Shown here: positions 23,823 to 32,556 of the stretch, in pieces
How positions within the stretch are numbered: the first letter of the stretch is position 1
Layout: the number at the start of each line of letters is the position of its first letter
Origin: an uncultured Opitutaceae bacterium
GTDB taxonomy: Bacteria > Verrucomicrobiota > Verrucomicrobiia > Opitutales > Opitutaceae
Assembly (NCBI GenBank): GCA_937902925.1
Contig: CALFNN010000074.1
Span: 1 to 64,000 of the forward strand
DNA: 64,000 nucleotides
Direction: 5' to 3'
Notes under the pieces: model-generated
Seen by the model: only the letters and a program-made list of their open reading frames with translations
Database searches by the model: none
What the model was told of the DNA's origin: nothing
Translations under genes and position numbers: made by a program

Positions 23823-24470
23823 ATGCCTCTGAAAAAGAAATCCACCGGCAAACTCATTTCCTTCGAGGGCTCCGAGGGCTCCGGCAAGTCCACGCAAATC
23901 GCCCGGCTGGCGGCGCATTTCCAAAAAGCGCATCGCGAGGTCGTCAGCACCCGCGAGCCGGGCGGCACCGAGATCGGTGAGCAGATCCGCAATATCATCG
24001 TCCACAATTCCAAGGGCGACGAGATGTGCGCCGAGACCGAGCTCCTCCTGTTTGCGGCGGCCCGCGCCCAGGTCGTTCGCGAGGTCATTGCCCCCGCCCT
24101 CGTGCGCGGCGCCATCGTCCTCAGCGACCGGTTTCTCGACTCGTCGACCGTTTACCAGGGCATCGCGCGCAACCTTGCCGCCGACCCCGTCGCCCAGATC
24201 AATCGCTTCGCCGTCGGCAATGTCATGCCCGACCTGACCATTGTCATCGATGTGCCGACCAAGGTCAGTCTCGCGCGCTTGAAACGCCGCGCCTCCGACC
24301 TCCCCGATCGGATGGAGCGCGAGAACGTCGATTTCTACAACAAGGTGCGGGACGGCTATCTCGTGCTCGCGACAAGCATGCCCGGGCGCATTATCGTGGT
24401 CGACGGCACGAAGACCGAGGATGTCATCGAGAAAAAAATCTGGGCCGCCGTGCAGGCGCGTTTGAAGTAA
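23823..24470 (+). CDS. tmk: Thymidylate kinase
   Basis: A 215-aa dTMP kinase making dTDP for DNA synthesis. Walker A is EGSEGSGKST near the N-terminus, followed by STREPGGT, the DR-x motif in LSDRFLDSS, and the substrate-binding YQG. The lid region has RLKRRASDLPDRME. Length is normal. It lies just downstream of the PfkB kinase and 44 bases before holB; tmk-holB linkage is very common in bacteria and supports both calls. Confidence 0.95.
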   Translation: MPLKKKSTGKLISFEGSEGSGKSTQIARLAAHFQKAHREVVSTREPGGTEIGEQIRNIIVHNSKGDEMCAETELLLFAAARAQVVREVIAPALVRGAIVLSDRFLDSSTVYQGIARNLAADPVAQINRFAVGNVMPDLTIVIDVPTKVSLARLKRRASDLPDRMERENVDFYNKVRDGYLVLATSMPGRIIVVDGTKTEDVIEKKIWAAVQARLK

Positions 24471-24514
24471 CCGGCCGGGGCATTGCCCGCGCCGCCGAGT
24501 TTCCGTCCGATCGC

Positions 24515-25474
24515 ATGACCGCCGCCACCCCCTGGCCTCCCGCTCTCGCCGGCACCCCGGCTGTCGCGGTCATCGAGCAGGCCATCGCGCGTTCGCGGCT
24601 GTCGCACAGCCTGCTGCTGCACGGGGACGATCCCGACACCCTCCTTGCCGTCGCCCTGGCGATCGCGGACCGGTTGCTCAACGCCAAGGGCGCGTCCGCC
24701 CATTTTCCGCCGGAACAGCATCCGGACTGCTTCGCCCTCCGCCCCGCCGGGAAGATGCGGATCATCTCCGTCGATGCCACCCGCGAACTCATCGGCAAGG
24801 TCCAGGTCACGCCGGCGGTCGCCCCGCGGAAAGTTGCGATTCTCCACGAGGTCGACCGGATGAACACCGCCGCCGCCAACGTCTTTCTCAAGACGCTGGA
24901 GGAGCCCCCGGCCAACACCACGCTGCTTCTCCTCACGACCCGCCCCTATGCGTTGCTGCCGACGATCCGCAGCCGCGTGCTGCATTTTCGCTTTCCCTCC
25001 GCGGCCATCGCGCTCGCGGCCGACGGCTGGCCGGCGTGGCTCGAAGACTATCGCGCGTGGCTCGGCCGTCTCGCCGGGGGCGGCGCCGCCGACAAGCGCG
25101 CGATCGCCGACCATGTCTTCACGCTCTACGGGCTGGTCGCGCGCTTCGCAGCGGTGCTCGATTTTGCCACTGGTGAAGTCTGGAAACTGCAGAAGGAAAA
25201 ACTTCCCGCCGACCTCGACGACGACGAGCAGGTCGCCATCGAGACGGGCATCGCCAACGGGCTTCGTGCGCGGCTCTTCGCCGAGATCGAGGGCGCGACG
25301 CGGGCCTTCGCCCTGCCCCGTCTGGTCGCCGGCGACGAATCCACGCGCCGTGCGTTGGTATCCGCGGTCGAAAAACTCGAGCACGCGGCCGGGCTTCTTC
25401 GCCTCAATCTCAACGAATCGGCCGCGCTCGAGGAGTTCCTGCTCTGCTCGCTGCGTCTCTGGACGAAACGCTAG
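24515..25474 (+). CDS. holB: DNA polymerase III delta-prime subunit
   Basis: A 319-aa clamp-loader subunit. It shows the RuvB/DnaX-like N-terminal region (SRLSHSLLLHGDDPDTLLAVALA) with a degenerate P-loop lacking GK-S/T, as expected for delta-prime. Further motifs are VAILHEVDRMNTAAANVFLKTLEEPPANT and LLTTRPYALLPTIRSR, where the usual SRC arginine-finger motif reads SRV. Zinc-ribbon cysteines are missing. The start is ATG 24515; the open frame further upstream overlaps tmk. Its stop TAG shares bases with the stop of the convergent alpha/beta hydrolase gene (CTAG). Confidence 0.85.
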   Translation: MTAATPWPPALAGTPAVAVIEQAIARSRLSHSLLLHGDDPDTLLAVALAIADRLLNAKGASAHFPPEQHPDCFALRPAGKMRIISVDATRELIGKVQVTPAVAPRKVAILHEVDRMNTAAANVFLKTLEEPPANTTLLLLTTRPYALLPTIRSRVLHFRFPSAAIALAADGWPAWLEDYRAWLGRLAGGGAADKRAIADHVFTLYGLVARFAAVLDFATGEVWKLQKEKLPADLDDDEQVAIETGIANGLRARLFAEIEGATRAFALPRLVAGDESTRRALVSAVEKLEHAAGLLRLNLNESAALEEFLLCSLRLWTKR

Positions 25475-26238
25475 GTCGCGAGCACGAGGCGCACGAACGC
25501 CTCCCGCGCCTCCATATGCGGATTGTGGGCTGCATCGCGGATCGTCGCGATCGTTGCCGCGGGAAAATGCGCGCGGATCGCCGGCTCGTCGGCGGGCAGC
25601 GCATAGCGCGATTTCCCGCCGAGGATAAAGAGCGTGGCCCCGGCAAAGCGGTCGTCCGGCTCGAGTGAATCCGCTTCCAGCGCCGCCAGCGCCGCCGTCA
25701 ACACGGGCAGATTGACCAGCCAGCGCCAGCCTTCCCCGCCACCGCGCTCCAGGTTCGTCAGGAGGAATTTTCTCATCGCCCAGTCCGGGACCTGCGGCTC
25801 GATGAGTTTTTCCGCCTCGGACCGGGAATGCAACCTGGCCAGATCGAGGCCGTTCATGGCCGCAAACTCACCGCGCCGTTCCGGCCAGAAATAGTCCTTC
25901 GGCGCGATGTCCACCACGATCAGGCGCGCCACCCGCTCGGGATGGAGGCAGGCCAGCCGCATCGCGACCTTCCCGCCCAGGCTGTGGCCCAGCAGCGTCA
26001 CCCGCGTCAGGCCATGGGCGTCGAGCCACGCCAGCACATCCGCCATCATCGCTGCGTAGGTCATTTCCGGCGCGTGCGGCGAGCCCCCGTGATTTCGCAG
26101 GTCGAGCGCGCACACATGATACCTTCCCGCCAAGTCCCGGCCGGCCGTCTGCCAGTTGCGCGACGATCCCAGGAACCCGTGCAGGATGACCAGCGGCGGA
26201 TGGCCCGCCCCGCCGAGATCGCGATGGAAAAGCATCAT
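25471..26238 (-). CDS. Alpha/beta hydrolase (YbfF-like esterase)
   Basis: A 255-aa alpha/beta hydrolase. The N-terminal oxyanion region is VILHGFLGSSRNW, the nucleophile elbow is GHSLGG, and a late catalytic His is in DAAHNPHMEA. LDLRNHGGSPH is the typical second HG-region of the YbfF/epoxide-hydrolase branch. It probably cleaves short acyl esters or thioesters in the cytoplasm. ATG 26238 (MMLFHRDLGG) is used; the frame runs further upstream, but those codons are antisense to mutS. The gene diverges from mutS with about 106 bases between, and its stop overlaps the holB stop. Confidence 0.85.
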   Translation of the reverse strand: MMLFHRDLGGAGHPPLVILHGFLGSSRNWQTAGRDLAGRYHVCALDLRNHGGSPHAPEMTYAAMMADVLAWLDAHGLTRVTLLGHSLGGKVAMRLACLHPERVARLIVVDIAPKDYFWPERRGEFAAMNGLDLARLHSRSEAEKLIEPQVPDWAMRKFLLTNLERGGGEGWRWLVNLPVLTAALAALEADSLEPDDRFAGATLFILGGKSRYALPADEPAIRAHFPAATIATIRDAAHNPHMEAREAFVRLVLAT

Positions 26239-26344
26239 CGGATTGGTCTCGCGCAAAGGCGCCGGGCCGCCAAGGCAAACCATCGCCGCCGGCGCGGTTT
26301 TTCCTTTGCGCCTTCGCGCCTTTGCACGAGCGTTTTCCGACCTG

Positions 26345-28903
26345 ATGAGCGCCGAGCAGAAAATCACCCCGATGATGCAGCAGTATTTCGAGGTCAAACG
26401 CGGGCTCCCGCGTGACACCCTCCTGCTCTTCCGTCTCGGCGATTTCTTCGAACTCTTCTTCGACGACGCCATCGTCGCCTCGCGCCTTCTCGGCCTCACG
26501 CTCACGAAGCGCCAGGACCACCCGATGGCCGGCATCCCGGCGCAGGCGCTCGACAACTACGTCAACAAACTCCTGACCGCCGGGAAAAAAGTCGCCGTGT
26601 GCGACCAGGCCGAAACGGCCCAGGTGGGGCGGTTGGTGCGGCGCCAGCTCACCCGCATCCTCTCGCCCGGCACCACGCTCTCCGCGAGCCAGCTCGACGC
26701 GGCGCGCAACCACTACCTTTGCTCGATCGCCCTCGACAAGGCGGGTCTTCACGCCGCGTGGCTCGATCTCTCCACCGGCGAATTTCGCGTCGCGTCCGAC
26801 ACCGCCATCTCGAACCTCCTCCCCGTCCTCACCGCCCTCGAGCCCGCGGAACTGCTCGTGATCGAGGGCGAACGCGCCCGCTGGCAGGCCGCGCCCCACG
26901 AGCAGACCGACGTGCATGCACTGCACGCGTTCGCCGCCGGACGTCTCGTCACCGAGCTTTCCGGCTACCATTTCGAGACGGGCACCGGCGCGAAGACGGT
27001 CCTGGACACCCTTGGGGTATTGAACCTCCAGGGGTTCGGCCTCGCGCATTCGCACCCCGCGCTCGGCCCCGCCGGCGCGCTGGTCTATTACGCCACCGAG
27101 AATCTTTGCGCGAAGCCCGAGAATCTCCGCGGCCTGCAGGAGTATCGCAGCACGCAAACGCTGCTGCTCGATCCCGCCACTCTGCGCAATCTCGAGATCT
27201 TCGCATCCGCGCGTGGCACGCGCGAGGGCACCCTGCTCGCCGCGATCAATCGCACGACGACTGCCGCGGGCGCCCGCCTGCTCGAGCGCTGGCTCGCCGC
27301 ACCGACCCTTGATCTCGCCGAGATCACCCGCCGCCAGGCCCTCGTCGGCGAACTGCTCACCCAGCCCTCGCGGCTGGCGGCACTGCGCGAGTCGCTCGGC
27401 CTCGTCCGCGACATTCCCCGGATTCTCGGCCGGCTGCAAAACCGCCTGCGGAATCCCCGCGAGCTTGGCGGGATCCGCGACACGCTGGCGCAAATGCCCG
27501 CGTTGCGCACTGAGATCGCCGGGTTCGGCGGCGCGCTGGCCGACGGCTATCAGGCGCGACTCGCCGAGCTCCCGGCACTGCGCGAGCTTCTGGCGGGCGG
27601 TCTGGCGGACGAGCTGCCCGCCGATCTCGCCGACGGGAATTACGTCCGCCCCGGCCACGACGCCGAACTCGACCGCCTGCGTTCCCTGACGAAGGACAAC
27701 AAGACATGGCTCTCCGACCTCGAGCGCGCCGAGCAGGACCGCACGGGCATCCGCAGCCTGAAGGTCAGGTTCACGAATAATTTCGGCTACTACATCGAGG
27801 TCACCAAGGCCAACCTCCACCTCGTTCCCTCCGACTACATCCGCCGGCAGACGACCGTCGGGGGCGAGCGTTACGTGACCGAGGCCCTGAAGCAGAAGGA
27901 AAAGGAAATCTTTCACGCCGAGGAAAACGCCCTGACCCGCGAACAGGAGCTCTTTAACACGCTCGTGGCCGCCGTCCTCGATGAATCCATCGCCCTCGCC
28001 CAAACCGCCGACGCGCTCGCCGAGCTCGACGTCCTGGCGGGCTGGGCCGTGCTTGCCCGCGAGTGGGATTACTGCCGGCCCGTGCTCGACGAGGGCGAAA
28101 CGCTCGAGATCGCCGAGGGCCGGCACCCCGTCGTCGAGCAGATGCTCCGCGGACCCGACGCCGCGCTGGCGCGCGGGGCGAGCGCCGCCTTTGTGCCCAA
28201 CGATGCCGTGCTCGCCTGCGGCGATGCGCAGATTGCGCTTCTCACGGGCCCGAACATGGCCGGCAAATCGACCTACATCCGCCAGGTCGCGCTCATCACC
28301 CTGCTCGCCCAGGTCGGCTGCTGGGTGCCCGCGAAGTCCTGCCGCGTCGGCCTCGTCGACCGGATTTTTTCGCGCGTCGGCGCCAGCGACGACCTCGCCC
28401 GCGGCAACTCGACCTTCATGGTCGAGATGAACGAGACCGCCAACATCCTCAACAACGCGACCGACCGGTCGCTCATCATCCTCGACGAAATCGGCCGCGG
28501 CACCTCGACCTACGACGGCCTGGCGATCGCATGGGCGGTCGTCGAGCACCTTCACCGCGCCGCCGATCGCGGTCCGCGCACGCTCTTCGCCACGCACTAC
28601 CAGGAGCTGACGCAGCTCGAAAAGCATCTGCCCCGGCTGCGCAATTTTTCCGTGGCGGTGAAGGAATGGAACGACGACATCGTCTTCGTCCGCCGCGTGG
28701 TCCCCGGCGCGGCGGATCGCAGCTATGGCATCCAGGTCGCGCGCCTGGCCGGCCTGCCGCTGAGCGTGATCGATCGCGCCAAAACCATCCTCGCCAAGCT
28801 CGAAAGCGACGACACCGACGTGTCGTTGCCCGCCCCGCAGGCGAGGCCGAAGAAAAAACTTACCGTCGCACCCGCCGACGATTCGCAGCTTAACTTGTTG
28901 TGA
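26345..28903 (+). CDS. mutS: DNA mismatch repair protein MutS
   Basis: An 852-aa MutS. Domain I carries the mismatch-contacting Phe-x-Glu in GDFFELFFDDA near residue 40. The connector, lever and clamp domains follow, and the C-terminal ABC ATPase has Walker A LTGPNMAGKSTYIRQV, signature and Walker B region SLIILDEIGRGTST, and the HATHYQEL-type switch (FATHYQEL). A short basic/hydrophobic tail ends the protein. It initiates mismatch repair by recognising base mismatches and recruiting MutL. Length is as in E. coli. ATG 26345 (MSAEQKITPMMQQY) is supported by the conserved PMMQQY start. No mutL is present here. Confidence 0.97.
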   Translation: MSAEQKITPMMQQYFEVKRGLPRDTLLLFRLGDFFELFFDDAIVASRLLGLTLTKRQDHPMAGIPAQALDNYVNKLLTAGKKVAVCDQAETAQVGRLVRRQLTRILSPGTTLSASQLDAARNHYLCSIALDKAGLHAAWLDLSTGEFRVASDTAISNLLPVLTALEPAELLVIEGERARWQAAPHEQTDVHALHAFAAGRLVTELSGYHFETGTGAKTVLDTLGVLNLQGFGLAHSHPALGPAGALVYYATENLCAKPENLRGLQEYRSTQTLLLDPATLRNLEIFASARGTREGTLLAAINRTTTAAGARLLERWLAAPTLDLAEITRRQALVGELLTQPSRLAALRESLGLVRDIPRILGRLQNRLRNPRELGGIRDTLAQMPALRTEIAGFGGALADGYQARLAELPALRELLAGGLADELPADLADGNYVRPGHDAELDRLRSLTKDNKTWLSDLERAEQDRTGIRSLKVRFTNNFGYYIEVTKANLHLVPSDYIRRQTTVGGERYVTEALKQKEKEIFHAEENALTREQELFNTLVAAVLDESIALAQTADALAELDVLAGWAVLAREWDYCRPVLDEGETLEIAEGRHPVVEQMLRGPDAALARGASAAFVPNDAVLACGDAQIALLTGPNMAGKSTYIRQVALITLLAQVGCWVPAKSCRVGLVDRIFSRVGASDDLARGNSTFMVEMNETANILNNATDRSLIILDEIGRGTSTYDGLAIAWAVVEHLHRAADRGPRTLFATHYQELTQLEKHLPRLRNFSVAVKEWNDDIVFVRRVVPGAADRSYGIQVARLAGLPLSVIDRAKTILAKLESDDTDVSLPAPQARPKKKLTVAPADDSQLNLL

Positions 28904-28931
28904 CGCGACGGCCCGGCTCGCGCCGGCGGCG

Positions 28932-29984
28932 TCAATCGGCCCGCGCCGCCTTCACCCCGCGCCGAATTGCCCAAAGCTGTTTTGCCTGCGCGATCGTCGT
29001 CGCGAGCGCATCGGGCATCAGCGCCTGCTTCGGATCGTCGCCGATGCCTTGGCTCGGACTCACGTGGGCCTCGATGCACAAGCCGTCGGCGCCATAAGCG
29101 ACCGCCGCGAGCGCGCAGGCCGGCACGTAGGCGGCCTTGCCGACGGAATGCGACGGGTCGACCACGACCGGCGCCCAGGTCTTCTCCTTCAACAGCGGCG
29201 TGATGCTCTCGTCGGGATGGTTGCGATAGCCGTCAAGCGCCGGCGCGGTGCCGCGCGGACAGAGGATGACGTTGGGATTGCCAAACGCCGCGATGTATTC
29301 GGCGGCGGAGATGAACTCGTTGAGCGCCCCCATGTGCAGGCTGCGTTTCAGCAGCACGATGGTGTCGCGCTCGGCGACCGCCCGGCCGATGGCGCGCAGC
29401 AGGGAGTAGTTGAGGGCGTTGCGCGCCCCGACCTGCAGCATCTGCACGCCGGCGGACAGCGCGAGGTCGAGCTGCTCCTCGTCCATCACCTCGGCGTCGA
29501 CCGGCAGCCCGGTGCGACGGTGCGCCTCCATCAGGATCTCCAGCGATTTCGCATCGCCCTGGAACGTGTAGGGATTCGTCCGCGGTTTCCACACACCACC
29601 GCGGAGAACCTGGGCTCCCGCCTCCTTCACGGCCGCGGCGGTCTCGTAAAAATAATTCGGGTTCTTCGGGTCGATCGTGCACTGGCCGGCAATGACGAAC
29701 AGTTCCTCCCCGAGCGTGACGCCGCCGAGCGTGATCCGGTGGCTCGCCAGGTCCGACCGCCGGTCCATCAGCTTGAACGGCGACTGGATCCGGTCGATGC
29801 GGTCCACATAGTCTAGGCCCTCGAGCCGGTTGATCATCAGCTCGTCGCGCTCGTCGCCCACGATCGCGTAGATGCTCCGGACGGCGCCGACGATCGGCTG
29901 AATCTTGCAGCCAAACTCCGTCACGATCGCGGTGACTTCGGCGAGCTGTTCGGGCGTGAGGCGGTTCGACTTCGGGAGGATCAT
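28932..29984 (-). CDS. aroF: 3-deoxy-7-phosphoheptulonate synthase (DAHP synthase, type I-beta)
   Basis: A 350-aa enzyme condensing phosphoenolpyruvate and erythrose 4-phosphate, the first step of aromatic amino acid synthesis. An N-terminal ~80-residue ferredoxin-like regulatory domain (IVTEFGCKIQPIVGAVRSIYAIVGDE) identifies the type I-beta subgroup. The barrel carries AGAQVLRGGVWKPRTNPYTFQG, VLLKRSLHM, GNPNVILCPRGT and VVDPSHSVGK, which hold the metal and substrate residues. It is transcribed toward mutS with a 28-base convergent gap. No other aro genes are adjacent; trpC lies at 46 kb. Confidence 0.95.
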   Translation of the reverse strand: MILPKSNRLTPEQLAEVTAIVTEFGCKIQPIVGAVRSIYAIVGDERDELMINRLEGLDYVDRIDRIQSPFKLMDRRSDLASHRITLGGVTLGEELFVIAGQCTIDPKNPNYFYETAAAVKEAGAQVLRGGVWKPRTNPYTFQGDAKSLEILMEAHRRTGLPVDAEVMDEEQLDLALSAGVQMLQVGARNALNYSLLRAIGRAVAERDTIVLLKRSLHMGALNEFISAAEYIAAFGNPNVILCPRGTAPALDGYRNHPDESITPLLKEKTWAPVVVDPSHSVGKAAYVPACALAAVAYGADGLCIEAHVSPSQGIGDDPKQALMPDALATTIAQAKQLWAIRRGVKAARAD

Positions 29985-30064
29985 GACGGCTCGGATTTAG
30001 CCGGAATGCCTCAAATGAACAGAACTAAAAACCGTTCCCAGCGAGCTCCCGCCGGGCGCCCGCG

Positions 30065-30835
30065 TCACCGCTGCAGCACGAGCTTCTCGAACTCCGGCGG
30101 GGCCGGAGCCCTGGCGGCGAACGAAAACCTTTGCCCGCGAAACTCGTAGTCGAATTTCGTCTCGAGCGAGTGGAGGAACAGCCGCTTCGTGCCCGCCGTC
30201 TTCGCCAGTTCGCGATTCGCCGGAAAGTTCCCGTAGGTCTGGTCGCCGACGATCGGCAGCTGCCGCTTGGCGCATTGCACGCGCAACTGGTGGCTGCGCC
30301 CCGTGCGCGGCTCGAGGCGGAGCAACGTCACGCGCGGCACGCCGCGCCCGGCGCGCAGGACGCTCATCTGGCTTTCCGCCGGCACATGCCCGGCGCTCGC
30401 GGTGGTCCGGACCCGTCCGCCCTGTTTGTCGACGGCGAGCAGGTCGCGCCAGAGCTCCACCGCCTGCCGCGGCGCCCCGAACACCACCGCCTGGTAAATC
30501 TTCCGCACCTGCTTGCGCTTGAACTGCGCGCGCATCGCGAGCGCCAGTTCCTCGCTGGCCGCCGCCAGGATCACGCCGGACGTTGCCGAATCCAACCGGT
30601 TGAGCAACCAGAGCCGCCGTGGAGCGCCGTCGCCACCGGTCCATTCGTAAACTTCACCGTCGAGGACATAACGGGCGTTCAGCAGCGAGCGCGGTTCCTC
30701 GCCCGCGCCGTTGGGATGCGACAGCGTTCCAGCCGGCTTGGCGAATGCCGCCAGCCCGTTGCCATCGTGAACCAGCAGCGCGACCCCGCGTCCGAGCGGC
30801 AGTTCCGCCCAGAAACTCTCCGGCGGCGCGCTCAC
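30065..30835 (-). CDS. RluA-family pseudouridine synthase
   Basis: A 256-aa RNA pseudouridine synthase. The catalytic motif is NRLDSATSG with Asp82, matching the RluA pattern HRLD-x-x-TSG with Asn in place of His. Other family segments are YQAVVFG, RTGRSHQLRVQCA, PIVGDQTYG and LFLHSLETKF. There is no S4 domain. The gene probably starts with the GTG at 30835, overlapping the stop of the upstream TonB-like gene as GTGA, which suggests translational coupling. An earlier ATG in the same frame lies inside that gene and is rejected. The target uridine (rRNA or tRNA) is unknown. Confidence 0.85.
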   Translation of the reverse strand: MSAPPESFWAELPLGRGVALLVHDGNGLAAFAKPAGTLSHPNGAGEEPRSLLNARYVLDGEVYEWTGGDGAPRRLWLLNRLDSATSGVILAAASEELALAMRAQFKRKQVRKIYQAVVFGAPRQAVELWRDLLAVDKQGGRVRTTASAGHVPAESQMSVLRAGRGVPRVTLLRLEPRTGRSHQLRVQCAKRQLPIVGDQTYGNFPANRELAKTAGTKRLFLHSLETKFDYEFRGQRFSFAARAPAPPEFEKLVLQR

Positions 30836-31950
30836 TGATAGTAGAACGTGAACGTCATCTCCTGCTGCTTGCCGAGCATCGCGATCATGTCGTCGGTCCA
30901 CGGTCCGTAGGGGGCGCGATCCGTGATGCCGCTGATGCAGGCGCGCGACGCGGAATCGCTCGCGGTGCTGTCGACGTTCACAATCCGGGCGATCTTGCCC
31001 TCGGAATCCATGATGAACTTCACCGTCACCGTGCTCCCGGAGGCAGGGTAGATCCGGCTGTCGATCAAGATGCGTTCCCACTGGGTCTGGACGGTGTCGA
31101 TCATCCGCTGCAGATACGCCCCGTAGTTGCTCCACTTCGCATCGACCGCGATATTGCCGATGTTCGACGTGCCGAATTTGTTCTCCGCAAAAATCGCGGG
31201 CCGGGTGTTCTGCTGCTTGACGACCTGCGGCCGCGGCCGTGGGTGCTGGGGATCGATCGCAATCTGGTTGGCGGACGCACCCTCGACCTCCGGAACATCC
31301 TTCGCGCCCTCGATCTTCTCCGGAATCGGCTTCGGATTCGTCGGCAGCTTCACGACATTGCTCCCGAAACTGTCGGGATCGTCGCCCTGCTTTTTCTCGA
31401 ACCCCGGCAGCGGATTCTGCTCCAGTTTCGGGGCCGCGATGCTCTGCTGCGCCTCGCGCGTCTCGGTCGGGGGCGGCACCGCCTCGATGTTCTCCAGCGG
31501 CTGATTGAGGTGCCCGTCGACGATTTGCGTCGAGTCGAAGTCCTTCTTGCCCTCCAGCGCCGGACGGTCGCTCTTGCCGTCGGGCGTCGGTTTTTCCTGC
31601 GCCACCTGCTGGTTGCGCGCGGCGAAGTTATTGGTCTGGTCCGGCGTGTTCTCGGGTGCGTCCGGGTTGGTCTCGACAAACTTGAACGGCGGCGGCTTCG
31701 GGGCCGGCTTGGTGAAGACATCGGGCGCCAGCTCGATGTTGAACAGCTTCGCCGCCGCCGGCGGGTGGCTCGCGCCGGGCGCCGGCTCAAAATGCAGGAT
31801 GTAGGGCGCCACCAGCCAAAGCAGCAAATAGAACAGGATCACGCCGGCGAGCCCCACCAGGGTCGATCGCGATTCGGGATCCGACCATGCGCGAACCAGC
31901 ATCCGGCGGGCGGATGGGTTGACGCTGGGAGCGGCGATGGTCTGGCTCAT
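30832..31950 (-). CDS. TonB-like membrane-anchored protein
   Basis: A 372-aa protein. Residues ~30-52 are a single transmembrane helix (STLVGLAGVILFYLLLWLVAPYIL) followed by a long, Pro/Gln/Lys/Asp-rich periplasmic linker (APKPPPFKF, EAVPPPTETREAQ, NPKPIPEKIEG, HPRPRPQVV). The C-terminal ~100 residues form a TonB/TolA-like domain with YLQRMIDTVQTQWERIL and TVKFIMDSEGKIARIVN. No ExbB/ExbD adjoin it, so it may use the pair at 21.4-22.5 kb, or have a TolA-like or structural role. Its stop overlaps the pseudouridine synthase start by four bases, an odd partnership. Confidence 0.7.
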   Translation of the reverse strand: MSQTIAAPSVNPSARRMLVRAWSDPESRSTLVGLAGVILFYLLLWLVAPYILHFEPAPGASHPPAAAKLFNIELAPDVFTKPAPKPPPFKFVETNPDAPENTPDQTNNFAARNQQVAQEKPTPDGKSDRPALEGKKDFDSTQIVDGHLNQPLENIEAVPPPTETREAQQSIAAPKLEQNPLPGFEKKQGDDPDSFGSNVVKLPTNPKPIPEKIEGAKDVPEVEGASANQIAIDPQHPRPRPQVVKQQNTRPAIFAENKFGTSNIGNIAVDAKWSNYGAYLQRMIDTVQTQWERILIDSRIYPASGSTVTVKFIMDSEGKIARIVNVDSTASDSASRACISGITDRAPYGPWTDDMIAMLGKQQEMTFTFYYQ

Positions 31951-31974
31951 GGATGGGAGGGAGGCTGGAGAGAG

Positions 31975-32556
31975 TCATGCCAGCAGACCGCACCGCGTCA
32001 AAATTTGTTTCGTTGTTTCCAGCGGCAGCCCAACGATGTTGCTGAACGATCCGCGATACCCTGCCACGATCAGGTCACCGTGCTCCTGGATGGCGTAGCC
32101 CCCGGCCTTGTCCGGCGTGTGGACGCGGGCCAGGTAGGCGTCGATGCCTTGGTCGTCCAGCGGCTTGAACGTCACGTCGCTGGCCACGCCTTCGTCGAGC
32201 CGCAATCCGTCGCTTCCCCGCCGGGCCGCGACCCCGGTAAACACCGTGTGCGTGCGGCCGGAGAGCCGGCGCAACATCGACCGGGCCTCGGCGGCGTCGC
32301 GCGGCTTGTTGAGGGCGGCGCCGTCGATGAACACCGTGGTGTCCGCCCCCAGCACCACGGCGGCGGGGTAACGCGCCGCCACCCAGTCGGCCTTCAGGGC
32401 GGCGTTGTGCGCGACCATCACGCGGGGATCGGTCGATGCCTCCTCGTGCTCGGTCACGACCGCCACCACGACCTCGAACGGGACCCCGAGCCGCCCCAAC
32501 AATTCACGGCGCCGCGGCGACGCGGACGCCAGAATCAGGCGCGCGGGCGCGCTCAT
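31975..32556 (-). CDS. maf: Maf family nucleoside triphosphate pyrophosphatase
   Basis: A 193-aa Maf protein, a housecleaning pyrophosphatase for non-canonical or dTTP/UTP nucleotides. The family N-terminus ASASPRRRELL is at residues 10-20; VVLGADTTVF and the NKP-x-D segment follow, then RRLSGRTHTVFTGV and GGYAIQEHGDLIV. It overlaps the stop of the TolC-like gene upstream by four bases (ATGA) and is followed by the TonB-like gene. Which Maf subgroup it belongs to (dTTP/UTP versus m7GTP) is not assigned here. Confidence 0.95.
   Translation of the reverse strand: MSAPARLILASASPRRRELLGRLGVPFEVVVAVVTEHEEASTDPRVMVAHNAALKADWVAARYPAAVVLGADTTVFIDGAALNKPRDAAEARSMLRRLSGRTHTVFTGVAARRGSDGLRLDEGVASDVTFKPLDDQGIDAYLARVHTPDKAGGYAIQEHGDLIVAGYRGSFSNIVGLPLETTKQILTRCGLLA

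Noticed and set aside
25868-28627. 919-codon open frame antisense to mutS
   Set aside because: High GC leaves antisense frames open. The encoded sequence is low-complexity Arg/Glu/Gly-rich with no family resemblance, and mutS on the other strand is unmistakable.
30836-31135. Upstream in-frame ATG extension of the pseudouridine synthase
   Set aside because: It would lie wholly inside the TonB-like gene and its residues are not synthase-like; the GTG at 30835 fits the family start and the overlap.
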